Origin: Bifidobacterium callimiconis
GTDB lineage: Bacteria; Actinomycetota; Actinomycetes; Actinomycetales; Bifidobacteriaceae
Direction: 5' to 3'
Assembly (NCBI RefSeq): GCF_003952005.1
Contig: NZ_QXGJ01000002.1
Location: 124,001-188,000 of the forward strand
DNA: 64,000 bases
Within the stretch, counting starts at the first letter, position 1; every line of letters starts with the position of its first letter. Under the pieces are notes generated by a model that ran no database searches, was not told the origin of the DNA, and saw only the letters and a list, made by a program, of their open reading frames with translations. A program made the position numbers and the translations under genes. Shown here piece by piece: positions 1 through 7,418 of this stretch.

Positions 1-955
1 CCTTGGCGGTCATGGCCTTGCGGCCGGCCGCGTTCCACTTGCGCGGGTCGAAGAACTTCTTGCCTTCGCGGTGGGAACGCTGCTTGCCGTCGGCGGCGAC
101 GAGGAACGCGTCGATGCCGTTGGTGAACTCGTACTGGGTGTCGGTGTCGACGTTCATCTTGACCACGCCGTCCTTGACCGCGGCACGCACGTCGTCTTCG
201 GACGAGCCGGAGCCGCCGTGGAACACGTACATGTTGCGCACGCCGGTCTTTTCGGCGATCTCGGAGAGGAGTTCGGGCTTGAGGTGCGGGATAACGGCGG
301 TGCCGTGCGCGTTGCCGAAGGCCACGGCCAGCAGGTAGTCGTCCTCGTCGAGTCCGGCGTCGGTGAAGGTCTTCTGAATCACGGCCACGTCCTCGGGGGT
401 GGAGTAGACGGCCTGATCGGCCACGCCGTCCTCCATACCGCCCCACTTGCCGCCGGCCTCGACCTCGAGCACGCCGTCGACGGCCTGGACCATCGGCAGC
501 AGCTCCTTGATGGTTGCGGCGTTGTCGTGGATCTCGTCGTGGGAGCCGTCGAACATGAACGAGTCGAAGATCTTCTCCTCGCCGGCGTCCTTGAGCTTCT
601 TGAGCTCCACGAGCAGCGGCTTGAGCCAGGTGTCCACGTAGTCGGCATGGCAGTGATCGGTGTGCAGAATGATCGGCACGTGGTGGCTCTTGCGCAGATC
701 ACGCATCATACGTCCGATGATGATCGAGCCTTCGACCGGATCACCCTTCGGGCTGGCCTGCTTGGCGCCGCCGATGCTCACCTGCACGAATCCGGCGCTG
801 TTCGCCTGCTCCAGGCCTTCCATCGCCGCGATGGCGGTATCGAGATTGCTGATGTTGATGGCTGGGTAGGCATATCCCCCATTGTGCGCCTCATCAAGCA
901 GATGCTTGACTTCGGTGGCCGTCATCGTGAAGGTGCTTCCGGTCGTTTCGCTCAT
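1..955 (-). CDS. fba: Class II fructose-1,6-bisphosphate aldolase, C-terminus cut off by the window
   Basis: Zn-dependent aldolase that interconverts fructose 1,6-bisphosphate with dihydroxyacetone phosphate and glyceraldehyde 3-phosphate in the cytosol. The start is the ATG at 955, preceded by an AGAGGA ribosome site. The first 318 codons are visible and the rest lies before the window. The zinc/catalytic segment HTDHCH is at residues 98-103. A glycine-rich phosphate-binding region (FHGGSGSS) lies near residue 260, as in the family. The frame is open throughout. It stands alone, with 836 bp of gene-free DNA upstream. Bifidobacteria ferment hexoses mainly by the phosphoketolase route, so this enzyme probably serves gluconeogenic and side reactions (family knowledge). 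Confidence 0.95.
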   Translation of the reverse strand, partial: MSETTGSTFTMTATEVKHLLDEAHNGGYAYPAINISNLDTAIAAMEGLEQANSAGFVQVSIGGAKQASPKGDPVEGSIIIGRMMRDLRKSHHVPIILHTDHCHADYVDTWLKPLLVELKKLKDAGEEKIFDSFMFDGSHDEIHDNAATIKELLPMVQAVDGVLEVEAGGKWGGMEDGVADQAVYSTPEDVAVIQKTFTDAGLDEDDYLLAVAFGNAHGTAVIPHLKPELLSEIAEKTGVRNMYVFHGGSGSSEDDVRAAVKDGVVKMNVDTDTQYEFTNGIDAFLVAADGKQRSHREGKKFFDPRKWNAAGRKAMTAK

Positions 956-1791
956 ATTCGTCCTCTTTTGGAACCGTGGGAAATGCATTCGAACGGGGGA
1001 TTCCCTTGCGTCCCCGCCATGACCCATGGTCCCACTTTCCGGGAGTAAATTGCAAGCTCATCCGAAGGCAATCGACGACAACGTCCAAAGCTCACATAAT
1101 CAGCACTCAAGAGCTCACAAATACGTTCATGACGGTCGATTTGAACGAAGCAAATAAACATAAAACAGAACAGAATCGCACGACACGCGAACACGAACGC
1201 GATTCCATGTGCGTTTCTGTGCATCATACGGCAAAATCGCACAGAAAAATCAAACATTTCGTGCGCTCAACCCACCCCGACTCCGCTTTCTTGACCATGC
1301 GCCCGTCCTACACGGCTCCACCGCACGCCTCAGCGACCACGATCCCCCGCTCGCGGCCGATCCGTCAGGTGCAGCGTTCCGAACTGGCCGCACGCCGTCA
1401 ATGCAACGCACAATACGCAACGAGGAGGCGGTCCTCGGCATCGGCTCGCATCGGCGTGCATCAATCTCCAAGTTCTGCAGTAATTCGAGCCCATTGCAGA
1501 CGTCAATCTCCAAGTTCTGAAGTTTCCGATCGCAAGAACCGAAATACGACCGGTGTAATTGGAACGGTCGTATTTCGGATAGACACCCCAGGAACTTCAG
1601 AACTTGGAGATTGATGTCTGCAGAGCCTCATAACCACTTCAGAACTTGGAGATAGCCGCACATCACCGAAGCGACCACCCATGTTTTGCGGTTTTCCGGC
1701 TCCCGTTGCCGAGACTCCGCTGCAGATGCGCCTGACACCTCCTCGGAAACGGACGCATCCGCTCATCCGCGATCGGACGGGCACACCGCAA
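956..1791. other. 836-bp region without a convincing gene
   Basis: Only short ORFs with no recognisable protein are found on either strand. The part next to fba (about 1040-1260) is AT-richer and should hold the fba promoter. The remainder is dominated by the large palindrome at 1464-1653. The MFS gene ends just beyond at 1792, and no clear terminator for it is visible here unless the palindrome itself serves as one. Confidence 0.6.
1464..1653. repeat. 190-bp nested palindrome with four copies of a 17-mer (MITE-like)
   Basis: ATCTCCAAGTTCTGAAG occurs at 1464-1480 (one mismatch) and 1506-1522, and inverted at 1595-1611 and 1637-1653. A perfect 14-bp inverted repeat (CCGAAATACGACCG) lies between them at 1539-1552 / 1565-1578. 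All three inverted pairs share exactly the same centre (1558.5), and GCAGAC..TCA next to the inner copies is also symmetric. The whole unit is therefore one imperfect palindrome. No transposase is nearby. A non-autonomous mobile element or a strong bidirectional terminator/cruciform are the likely explanations. Confidence 0.8.
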
Positions 1792-3309
1792 TCACGCCTT
1801 GGCGGCGGTACGCACCTTGGCCGGCTTGACCTCGAGATCCTTGACCTCCACATCGGGCACCTGCTCGGCGCGGGTCATGGCACTCAGCGACCTGATGCGC
1901 AGGGATGCGATCAGGCCGACGCAGGCGAGCACCACGGCGAATGCGAAGCCGAACCGGGAACCGGTGACGAACGCCTGGGCAGAATCGGCACCGGCGGCGA
2001 GGGCACGGGACTGGCCGGCACCGAGCAGCACGGTGGCCACGGCCGTGGCGATGGCGCCCCACACCTGCTGCAGCGTGTTGATGATGGTGCTGCCGTCGGT
2101 GGCGAGCTGCGGAGGCAGGGCCGCCAGGGCGGTGGACTGCGCCGGGCTCATCGTCAGCGGCACGCCGATCATGAGCACCACGTGTGCGGCGATGATGTAG
2201 CCGACGGAGCTCGTGGTGCCGGCGAGCATGAGCAGAGCCAGACCGATCACGGACACGACCAGACCGGAACGGACCAGGATCTTCGGGCCGATCGCGTCGA
2301 ACAGGCGGCCGGAGAGCAACGAGACCACGGCGTTGATCACGCCGCCGGGCAGCATCACGAGTCCGGCCATGGCCGCGGGCACGCCCATGCCGTTCTGGAT
2401 CTCCTGCGGCATGAGGTACATGGCGCACAGCGTGATGCCGAAGTTCATCATCACCACGATCGCACCGGTGGTGAACTGCGGAATGGCGAACGCGCGCAGA
2501 TCGATGACCGGCACGTCCATACGCAGCTGGCGGCGACTGTACAGCGCCACGGCGATCACGCCGACGATCAGAATGCCGATGACGGCGGGAGACATACCGA
2601 ACTCGCTGATCAGACTCACGCCGAGCACCAGACCACCGAAGCCGATCACCGAGGTCAGGCAGCTGAACGCGTCGATGCGCGGACGGGTGAGCTCATACGG
2701 ATTGACCATGAACACCAGCGCGCACGCCAGCGCGACGGCCGCTACCACGGCGAAGAAGTAGAAGATCCAGCGCCAGCTGAACATGCCGATGAAGAATCCG
2801 GACAGGGTCGGGCCCACGGCCGGGGCGAACATGATGATCAGCGTGGTGGTGCCCATGGCGGCGCCGATCTTGTTCTTCGGGAACACCTCAAGCAGCACGG
2901 AGAACATCATGGGCAGCACCAGACCGGTGGAGATGCCCTGGATCATACGGCCGGCGAGCAGCACGGGGAACGTGGGCGCCAGACCGGAGATCAACGAACC
3001 AATCAGGAACGCGGCCAGCGCCACAATCAGCAGGTTCTTGGCACGGAACCACTTAAGCAGCAGTCCCACGAACGGCAGCACCACGCCGATCACCAGCATG
3101 TAGCCGACGACCAACCACTGGGCGGTGCCGGCGGTCACGCCGAACGTCTCCATCAGACTGGGCAGCGCGATGTTCATCGCCGTTTCGCTGAGCATGCCCA
3201 GGAACGCGCCCAGATACAATCCAAGCATCACCAGCGTGGGGTGCTTCACATCCACGCGGGCCTTCATTGTTTCATCGTGCCGTGTTTCCGGATGCCGTGT
3301 TTCGGCCAT
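1792..3309 (-). CDS. MFS multidrug efflux transporter, DHA2 (EmrB/QacA) type
   Basis: 505-residue integral membrane protein with about 14 hydrophobic segments, the size and pattern of DHA2 proton-coupled drug exporters. The glycine-rich stretch with GRMIQGIST near residue 115 matches the central MFS motif of the family. I chose the ATG at 3309, preceded by GGAAGG 11 bases upstream; an ATG at 3402 would add 31 hydrophilic residues with no clear ribosome site. It lies directly downstream of a MarR gene on the same strand, and the pair looks like a self-regulated efflux operon. The substrate cannot be read from sequence. Confidence 0.85.
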   Translation of the reverse strand: MAETRHPETRHDETMKARVDVKHPTLVMLGLYLGAFLGMLSETAMNIALPSLMETFGVTAGTAQWLVVGYMLVIGVVLPFVGLLLKWFRAKNLLIVALAAFLIGSLISGLAPTFPVLLAGRMIQGISTGLVLPMMFSVLLEVFPKNKIGAAMGTTTLIIMFAPAVGPTLSGFFIGMFSWRWIFYFFAVVAAVALACALVFMVNPYELTRPRIDAFSCLTSVIGFGGLVLGVSLISEFGMSPAVIGILIVGVIAVALYSRRQLRMDVPVIDLRAFAIPQFTTGAIVVMMNFGITLCAMYLMPQEIQNGMGVPAAMAGLVMLPGGVINAVVSLLSGRLFDAIGPKILVRSGLVVSVIGLALLMLAGTTSSVGYIIAAHVVLMIGVPLTMSPAQSTALAALPPQLATDGSTIINTLQQVWGAIATAVATVLLGAGQSRALAAGADSAQAFVTGSRFGFAFAVVLACVGLIASLRIRSLSAMTRAEQVPDVEVKDLEVKPAKVRTAAKA

Positions 3310-3423
3310 TCTCGTCTCAACCTTCCAATGTGCGTACAGTAGTTCAGGTCGAATCCGGACACGGCAAAGCGCACGCCCCGACGATGAATGCGTGAATTGC
3401 ATGACTATGGCGCCGGAACGCGG

Positions 3424-3912
3424 CTATGCCGCTGTGGATTCCCCCCGACCGCAGGCCTTGTCGACCGCGGTTCTGATTGCGTCGATCGTAACGATCATGG
3501 ATTCGATGTCGTCCATGCTGACTTTCGTCATAAGCTCGTGTTCGATGCGCTGCCGTACGCCGACGATGTAGCGGTCGACGTATTCCTCGCCGAGATCGGT
3601 GGTGCGGATGAGCACCACACGACCGTCGGTGGGATCGGATGTCTTTTCGAGCATGCCAAGATCCGTCATCTCGCGAATGATGCGGGTGACGTTGGGCATG
3701 CGCATGCCGAGCGCGGCGGCGATGTCGGACACCCTGGAGCATCCGTTGTCGCCACGCGTGCGACTGAGGGCATCGAGCACACGCAGGTGGATCGGGCGAA
3801 CGCCGTCGGGCAGTTCGGGGACCAGCGTCGGCACCGAGGCGGCGGTACGCATGGCTTGCAGAATCCTGTCGAGCAGGTTGATATCCATGATCTCCACCAT
3901 ATCCCGGATCAT
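3424..3912 (-). CDS. MarR-family transcriptional regulator
   Basis: 162-residue winged-helix protein. The DNA-binding part (SDIAAALGMRMPNVTRIIRE, about residues 61-80) is followed by the wing segment DPTDGRVVLI, which matches the MarR signature D-x-R-(x)n. Helices at both ends should form the dimer interface. It precedes the MFS efflux gene by about 115 bases and probably represses itself and the pump. Internal starts at 3900 and 3888 are possible; 3888 has a GGTGGAG just upstream, though close. A 7-bp inverted repeat covers the first start codon and could be its operator. The ligand is unknown. Confidence 0.9.
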   Translation of the reverse strand: MIRDMVEIMDINLLDRILQAMRTAASVPTLVPELPDGVRPIHLRVLDALSRTRGDNGCSRVSDIAAALGMRMPNVTRIIREMTDLGMLEKTSDPTDGRVVLIRTTDLGEEYVDRYIVGVRQRIEHELMTKVSMDDIESMIVTIDAIRTAVDKACGRGESTAA

Positions 3913-3920
3913 GCCGGGAT
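3901..3920 (-). promoter_or_regulatory. Inverted repeat over the marR start, possible operator
   Basis: ATCCCGG and CCGGGAT are perfect inverted repeats separated by six bases, lying over the start codon at 3912. MarR proteins usually bind palindromes of this size near their own start. Assignment is by position and symmetry only. Confidence 0.4.
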
Positions 3921-3963
3921 CTCGTTGTCGAACCGTTGACGTGTGTCACGATCGATATTTATT

Positions 3964-3990
3964 TATATATGATAATTATCTGCGATATAT
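3964..3990 (-). promoter_or_regulatory. AT-rich palindromic promoter region of the marR-MFS operon
   Basis: An AT-rich island in otherwise GC-rich DNA contains the perfect 10-bp palindrome GATAATTATC (3971-3980), flanked on both sides by ATATAT. It is a candidate promoter and second MarR operator about 50-75 bases upstream of the regulator start. Confidence 0.4.
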
Positions 3991-4042
3991 AGTTTACGAC
4001 ACCATGGGACCATGCGACACGCCGACACGACTGTCAGAAACG

Positions 4043-4081
4043 AAAAAAGCCCGGCACTCCCGATGTACGGGAATGCCGGGC
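4043..4081 (-). terminator. Rho-independent terminator after the aminotransferase gene
   Basis: GCCCGGCA(T/C)TCCCG stem (4049-4081) with a short loop, followed on the minus strand by six T (4048-4043). It lies 49 bases after the aminotransferase stop codon. Confidence 0.85.
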
Positions 4082-4129
4082 ACACGATGAGCCAGCCGTG
4101 AGACAGGCCGGAAACGACAACGTTCGGAA

Positions 4130-5347
4130 TCAGTCGGACAGCATCTGCCGCACGGCGGAGAGAACGGCACGGATACCCTCTTCGAACACCTGCGGCTCGG
4201 GCAGCAACGAGACGGCGAGATAGCCGTTGGCCGTCATGTCGAAGAAGAATCCCGGCTGGGCGGTGGCGTGATGGTCGCGGATCAGCGACAGCACCAGTTC
4301 GCTCTCGTCTACGGACGAGGGGAATCGCAGCAGCACGTTCCACCCGCCTTCGGCCCTGAGCACGCTGACCACGCCGAGATCGTCCGCATCGAGCATGGCA
4401 TGCAGCATGGTGAGATTCGCACGGGTGCGCTCACGCACACGATTCGTCTGCGACGCGGCGTCGGCGAGCAGTTCCGGCACACGGTCGGCGATGATGTCGC
4501 TCATGGGCAGGAAGTCGTCGGCGATCACGTCGAGCCGGGCCATGGCCTCGGCCACGTCGGCGTCCGGACCGGACACCCGGATCCAGCCGACCTTGGCGTG
4601 CGGTGCGGCGAGCATCTTCGAGAACCCGTCGAGCGCGAAGGTGAGCACGCCCCGCTCCCCCGCCAGACGCGCGTTGCCGCCGAACGGCTCGAGCGCATAG
4701 TCGTAGAACACCTCGTCGGCGATGATCGCCACGTCATGCCGTGCGCACAGTTCCACCAGCCGGCGCCGTTCGTCCGGCTTCACATAGGATCCGGTGGGGT
4801 TGTTCGGATTGATGAGCACCAGTGCGCGAATGTTCGGGGCCGAGGCGTCGGCCTCGGACTCGTCGAGCAGCCCCTCGATCTCGGCGATGTCGATCATCCA
4901 CGAGCCGTCGTAGATCTGCGAGTATTCAACGGCCTCCACGTTCTCCAGCCGGGCGATCGATTCGATCAGCGGGTAGCCGGGCTTGGGGGCGAGCACCGCG
5001 TCGCCGGGGTCGCACAGCAGCTTCATCAGCCACGAATACGCCTCGGACGTGGAGCTCAGCAGATACAGATGGTCGGGATCCACGCCATCCGCGTCGGTCA
5101 TGGACGGAGCATCGGCGTCGCCATCCACGCCGCCCGACGACAGAAACTCGGCGAGCGCGCGCCGGGCCGCGGACTGGCCGTGCGGGTTCGCCTCGTACAC
5201 GCTGGGCACGCCGGCCGGCGCCAGTCCGTGCCGGGTGGGGTTGGAATCGTTGAGTTTGGTCAGGGTCACGCCGTCGCGCCGGGCCTGGAGCTCGGCCAGG
5301 CTGATGGCGTTGGGGCGTGACACGTCGACGCGATGGGAGAAATGCAT
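4130..5347 (-). CDS. Class I/II PLP-dependent aminotransferase
   Basis: Cytosolic fold-type I aminotransferase of 405 residues. INPNNPTGSY is the conserved cofactor/substrate loop. LDGFSKMLAAPHAKVGW carries the Schiff-base lysine in the S-K-x(4)-P-x-x-K-x-G context of AspC/MalY-like enzymes. The ATG at 5347 was preferred because the longer frame (to 5455) would overlap the upstream glycosyltransferase by 70 bases and adds an Ala-rich tail absent from the family. Substrate specificity is not determinable; the glycosyltransferase upstream gives no hint. The terminator at 4043-4081 closes the transcript. Confidence 0.88.
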   Translation of the reverse strand: MHFSHRVDVSRPNAISLAELQARRDGVTLTKLNDSNPTRHGLAPAGVPSVYEANPHGQSAARRALAEFLSSGGVDGDADAPSMTDADGVDPDHLYLLSSTSEAYSWLMKLLCDPGDAVLAPKPGYPLIESIARLENVEAVEYSQIYDGSWMIDIAEIEGLLDESEADASAPNIRALVLINPNNPTGSYVKPDERRRLVELCARHDVAIIADEVFYDYALEPFGGNARLAGERGVLTFALDGFSKMLAAPHAKVGWIRVSGPDADVAEAMARLDVIADDFLPMSDIIADRVPELLADAASQTNRVRERTRANLTMLHAMLDADDLGVVSVLRAEGGWNVLLRFPSSVDESELVLSLIRDHHATAQPGFFFDMTANGYLAVSLLPEPQVFEEGIRAVLSAVRQMLSD

Positions 5348-5385
5348 GCCGTGCTCGGTCCGTATGCGTTCGTCTGCCGCTTGCT

Positions 5386-6462
5386 TCACTTCGCCGGCTT
5401 CAGCGGCGGCATGGGCTGCCAGTCGGGATCGTGCAGCAGCTTGTGCGAATCCCACCAGCCGCGGAAGATCTGCTTGAGGCCGTTGCCGAGGTGTCCGCGG
5501 TCCACGGCCACCAGGCGGATGATCTCCTTGGCGATGGTGGCGATGGTGCCCAGTCCGAACAGGAATCCGCGGTAGTCGCCGTGCGCCATGAAGTAGCGGG
5601 CCATGTAGCCGCGGTTGCGCAGGATGTGGTAGCGGTTCATGTCGGAGGTGGAGTTGAGCTGGCGCAAGCCGCCGATGTCCCAGTTACCGATCTCGCGGGT
5701 GCGGCGCATCACGCGGTCGGGCACGATGATCGGGTTGGTGACCTTGCTGGCCAGGTATCCGTAGATCGTGTCGTCCCAGTAGATGAAGAATCGGGGATCG
5801 GGGAAGCCGATCTGCTCCACGATGTTGCGACGGAACAGGCCGCCTTCGAAGCACATGGTGTTCATCACGCGGTAGCCGGCCGGCCCGAATGCGGCGGGCG
5901 CGATCGGGTTGGGGATACCCAGCGGCACGATGAAGTGGTACTGCCAGTAGAACGGACCGCCGTCGTAGTCGTATCGGCTGCCCTGGATCACGTCGTGGGT
6001 GGGCATCCACTTGGCGAGCTTGGCCATGCCGTCGGGTTCGATGGCCACGTCGTCGTCCATAACCCAGAACCATTCGGCGCCCAGTTCGTATGCCTTCTTC
6101 ACGCCGGCCGAGAAGCCGCCGGATCCGCCGAGGTTGTCGGACTGCGGCGCGTATACCACGCGGTTGAGGTTGCCGTCGGTGTCGGCGATCGTCTTGCCCC
6201 ATTGTGCGGTGACCTTGTCGGAGAATTCCTCGACCATGGCACGTGTCTTGTCGGAGTGCTCGTTGTCGACGATCACGATGCGCCACGGCGCGATGGTCGA
6301 GGCGAGGAACGATGCGAACAGCGTCTTGAGCAGTTCCTGACGCTTGTACGTCACCACGACGATGGCGAGCTTGTCCGTCACCTTCGTCTTTTTCTCAGCC
6401 GTTTTCTTCGCTGTTTTCTTAGCCGTTGCTTTCTCGGTCTTCTGCGCAGTCATAGTGTCCAT
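5386..6462 (-). CDS. GT2-family glycosyltransferase (galactofuranosyl/rhamnosyl-transferase-like)
   Basis: 358 residues. After a Lys/Ala-rich N-terminal segment (about residues 5-28), the GT-A fold begins with LAIVVVTYKRQELL. It continues with the NLGGSGGFSAG loop and the metal-binding WVMDDDVAIEPDG motif, typical of the GlfT/RfbF-like branch that adds sugars to cell-wall or capsular glycans. Two starts are close together (6462 and 6453), neither with a good ribosome site. Conserved tryptophans (YWDDTIYGY) toward the middle fit the acceptor side. Acceptor and donor are unknown. It is followed 38 bases later by the aminotransferase and is probably cotranscribed with it. Confidence 0.85.
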   Translation of the reverse strand: MDTMTAQKTEKATAKKTAKKTAEKKTKVTDKLAIVVVTYKRQELLKTLFASFLASTIAPWRIVIVDNEHSDKTRAMVEEFSDKVTAQWGKTIADTDGNLNRVVYAPQSDNLGGSGGFSAGVKKAYELGAEWFWVMDDDVAIEPDGMAKLAKWMPTHDVIQGSRYDYDGGPFYWQYHFIVPLGIPNPIAPAAFGPAGYRVMNTMCFEGGLFRRNIVEQIGFPDPRFFIYWDDTIYGYLASKVTNPIIVPDRVMRRTREIGNWDIGGLRQLNSTSDMNRYHILRNRGYMARYFMAHGDYRGFLFGLGTIATIAKEIIRLVAVDRGHLGNGLKQIFRGWWDSHKLLHDPDWQPMPPLKPAK

Positions 6463-6581
6463 TGTGACACTGCCACACGAAAAATCGAGCTGATACCGCG
6501 TTCCAGATTCATCCGATACCGAAAACCGGTCATGCGGCCCGTCGCCCATTATCGCCTGTGCTACAGTCGGGAACGCAAAAG

Positions 6582-6723
6582 TTTCAGGGCGGGGTGAGAT
6601 TCCCCACTGGCGGTGATGATGCGATCGACGTTCATAACGATCGGCGTCAAAGCCCGCGAACCGCGAGAGGCGGCCGATCCGGTGTGACTCCGGAGCCAAC
6701 GGTACAGTCCGGATGAGAGAAAC
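6582..6723 (+). ncRNA. FMN riboswitch (RFN element) controlling ribU
   Basis: The leader contains the conserved RFN pieces in order: GGGCGGGGTGAGATTCCCC-ACTGGCGGT, then GTCAAAGCCCGCGA, GTGTGACTCCGGAGCC, and AGTCCGGATGAGAGA at the 3' end, closing 11 bases before the ribU start. Such elements bind FMN and shut off expression when flavin is plentiful. The GAGG ribosome site lies right after the aptamer, which suggests control of translation initiation. Confidence 0.95.
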
Positions 6724-6734
6724 GAGGTGCTCGC

Positions 6735-7310
6735 ATGAGCGTATCTTCGCATACCGATACCCATTCCACCGGCGTGGCCGATTCGGGTCGCTGGTCCACC
6801 AAACGCATCGCCGTCTACGCACTGTTCGTGGCACTGGCCATGGTCACCAGTTTCATCGAACTGCCGATCTTCCCGGCGGCGCCGTATCTCAAATATGATC
6901 CGTCGGGCATCGTGTGCCTGATCGCCGGTTTCGCCTTTGGCCCGTCCGCGGCCGTGATCGTCAGCGTGCTGGGCTTCGTACCGCATATGTTCGGCGATCC
7001 GTGGGGTTCGATCATGGCGATCGCCGTGGCCTTGGCGCTGAGTGTGCCGGCCTCGCTGATCTACAAGCGTTGGAAGACCCGCAAGGGCGCCACCGCCGGC
7101 ATTCTGGTGGGCGCCGTAGTGGCGTTGACCATCGCGATCGTCGGCAATCTGCTGATCACGCCGATCTACGCGCATATGACGGTCGCACAGGTGGCGGCCA
7201 TGATCGTGCCGGTGCTGCTGCCGTTCAATCTGCTCAAGTTCGTCATTCATGGCATCGTCACGTTCCTGATCTACAAGCCGATCTCCGATCTGCTGAACAA
7301 GACCCGCTGA
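6735..7310 (+). CDS. ribU: Riboflavin-specific substrate-binding subunit of an ECF transporter
   Basis: 191-residue membrane protein with about six hydrophobic segments. The features FIELPIFPAAPYLKYDPSGI and PHMFGDPWGSIMA match RibU, the S-component that binds riboflavin in the membrane and is energised by an EcfAA'T module. The ATG at 6735 has GAGG seven bases upstream. The FMN riboswitch directly before it confirms the flavin link. The next gene, 108 bases downstream, is a fused ECF energising module, so the whole importer may be encoded here. No riboflavin biosynthesis genes are in the window. Confidence 0.95.
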   Translation: MSVSSHTDTHSTGVADSGRWSTKRIAVYALFVALAMVTSFIELPIFPAAPYLKYDPSGIVCLIAGFAFGPSAAVIVSVLGFVPHMFGDPWGSIMAIAVALALSVPASLIYKRWKTRKGATAGILVGAVVALTIAIVGNLLITPIYAHMTVAQVAAMIVPVLLPFNLLKFVIHGIVTFLIYKPISDLLNKTR

Positions 7311-7341
7311 GGCTCGTTCCGTCGATTTCCCTTATCAACCG

Positions 7342-7377
7342 CGGTGTGCGTATCGTGACGTATCGATGCGCACACCG
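7342..7377 (+). terminator. Hairpin between ribU and the ECF module, possible terminator
   Basis: CGGTGTGCG (7342-7350) pairs with CGCACACCG (7369-7377), with a further short stem inside, followed by TTCTTT. The U-tract is weak, so it may only attenuate transcription into the next gene. Confidence 0.5.
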
Positions 7378-7418
7378 TTCTTTGCTGTTCACCGTCTCCC
7401 AGGAAAGGTCCAGATCCC

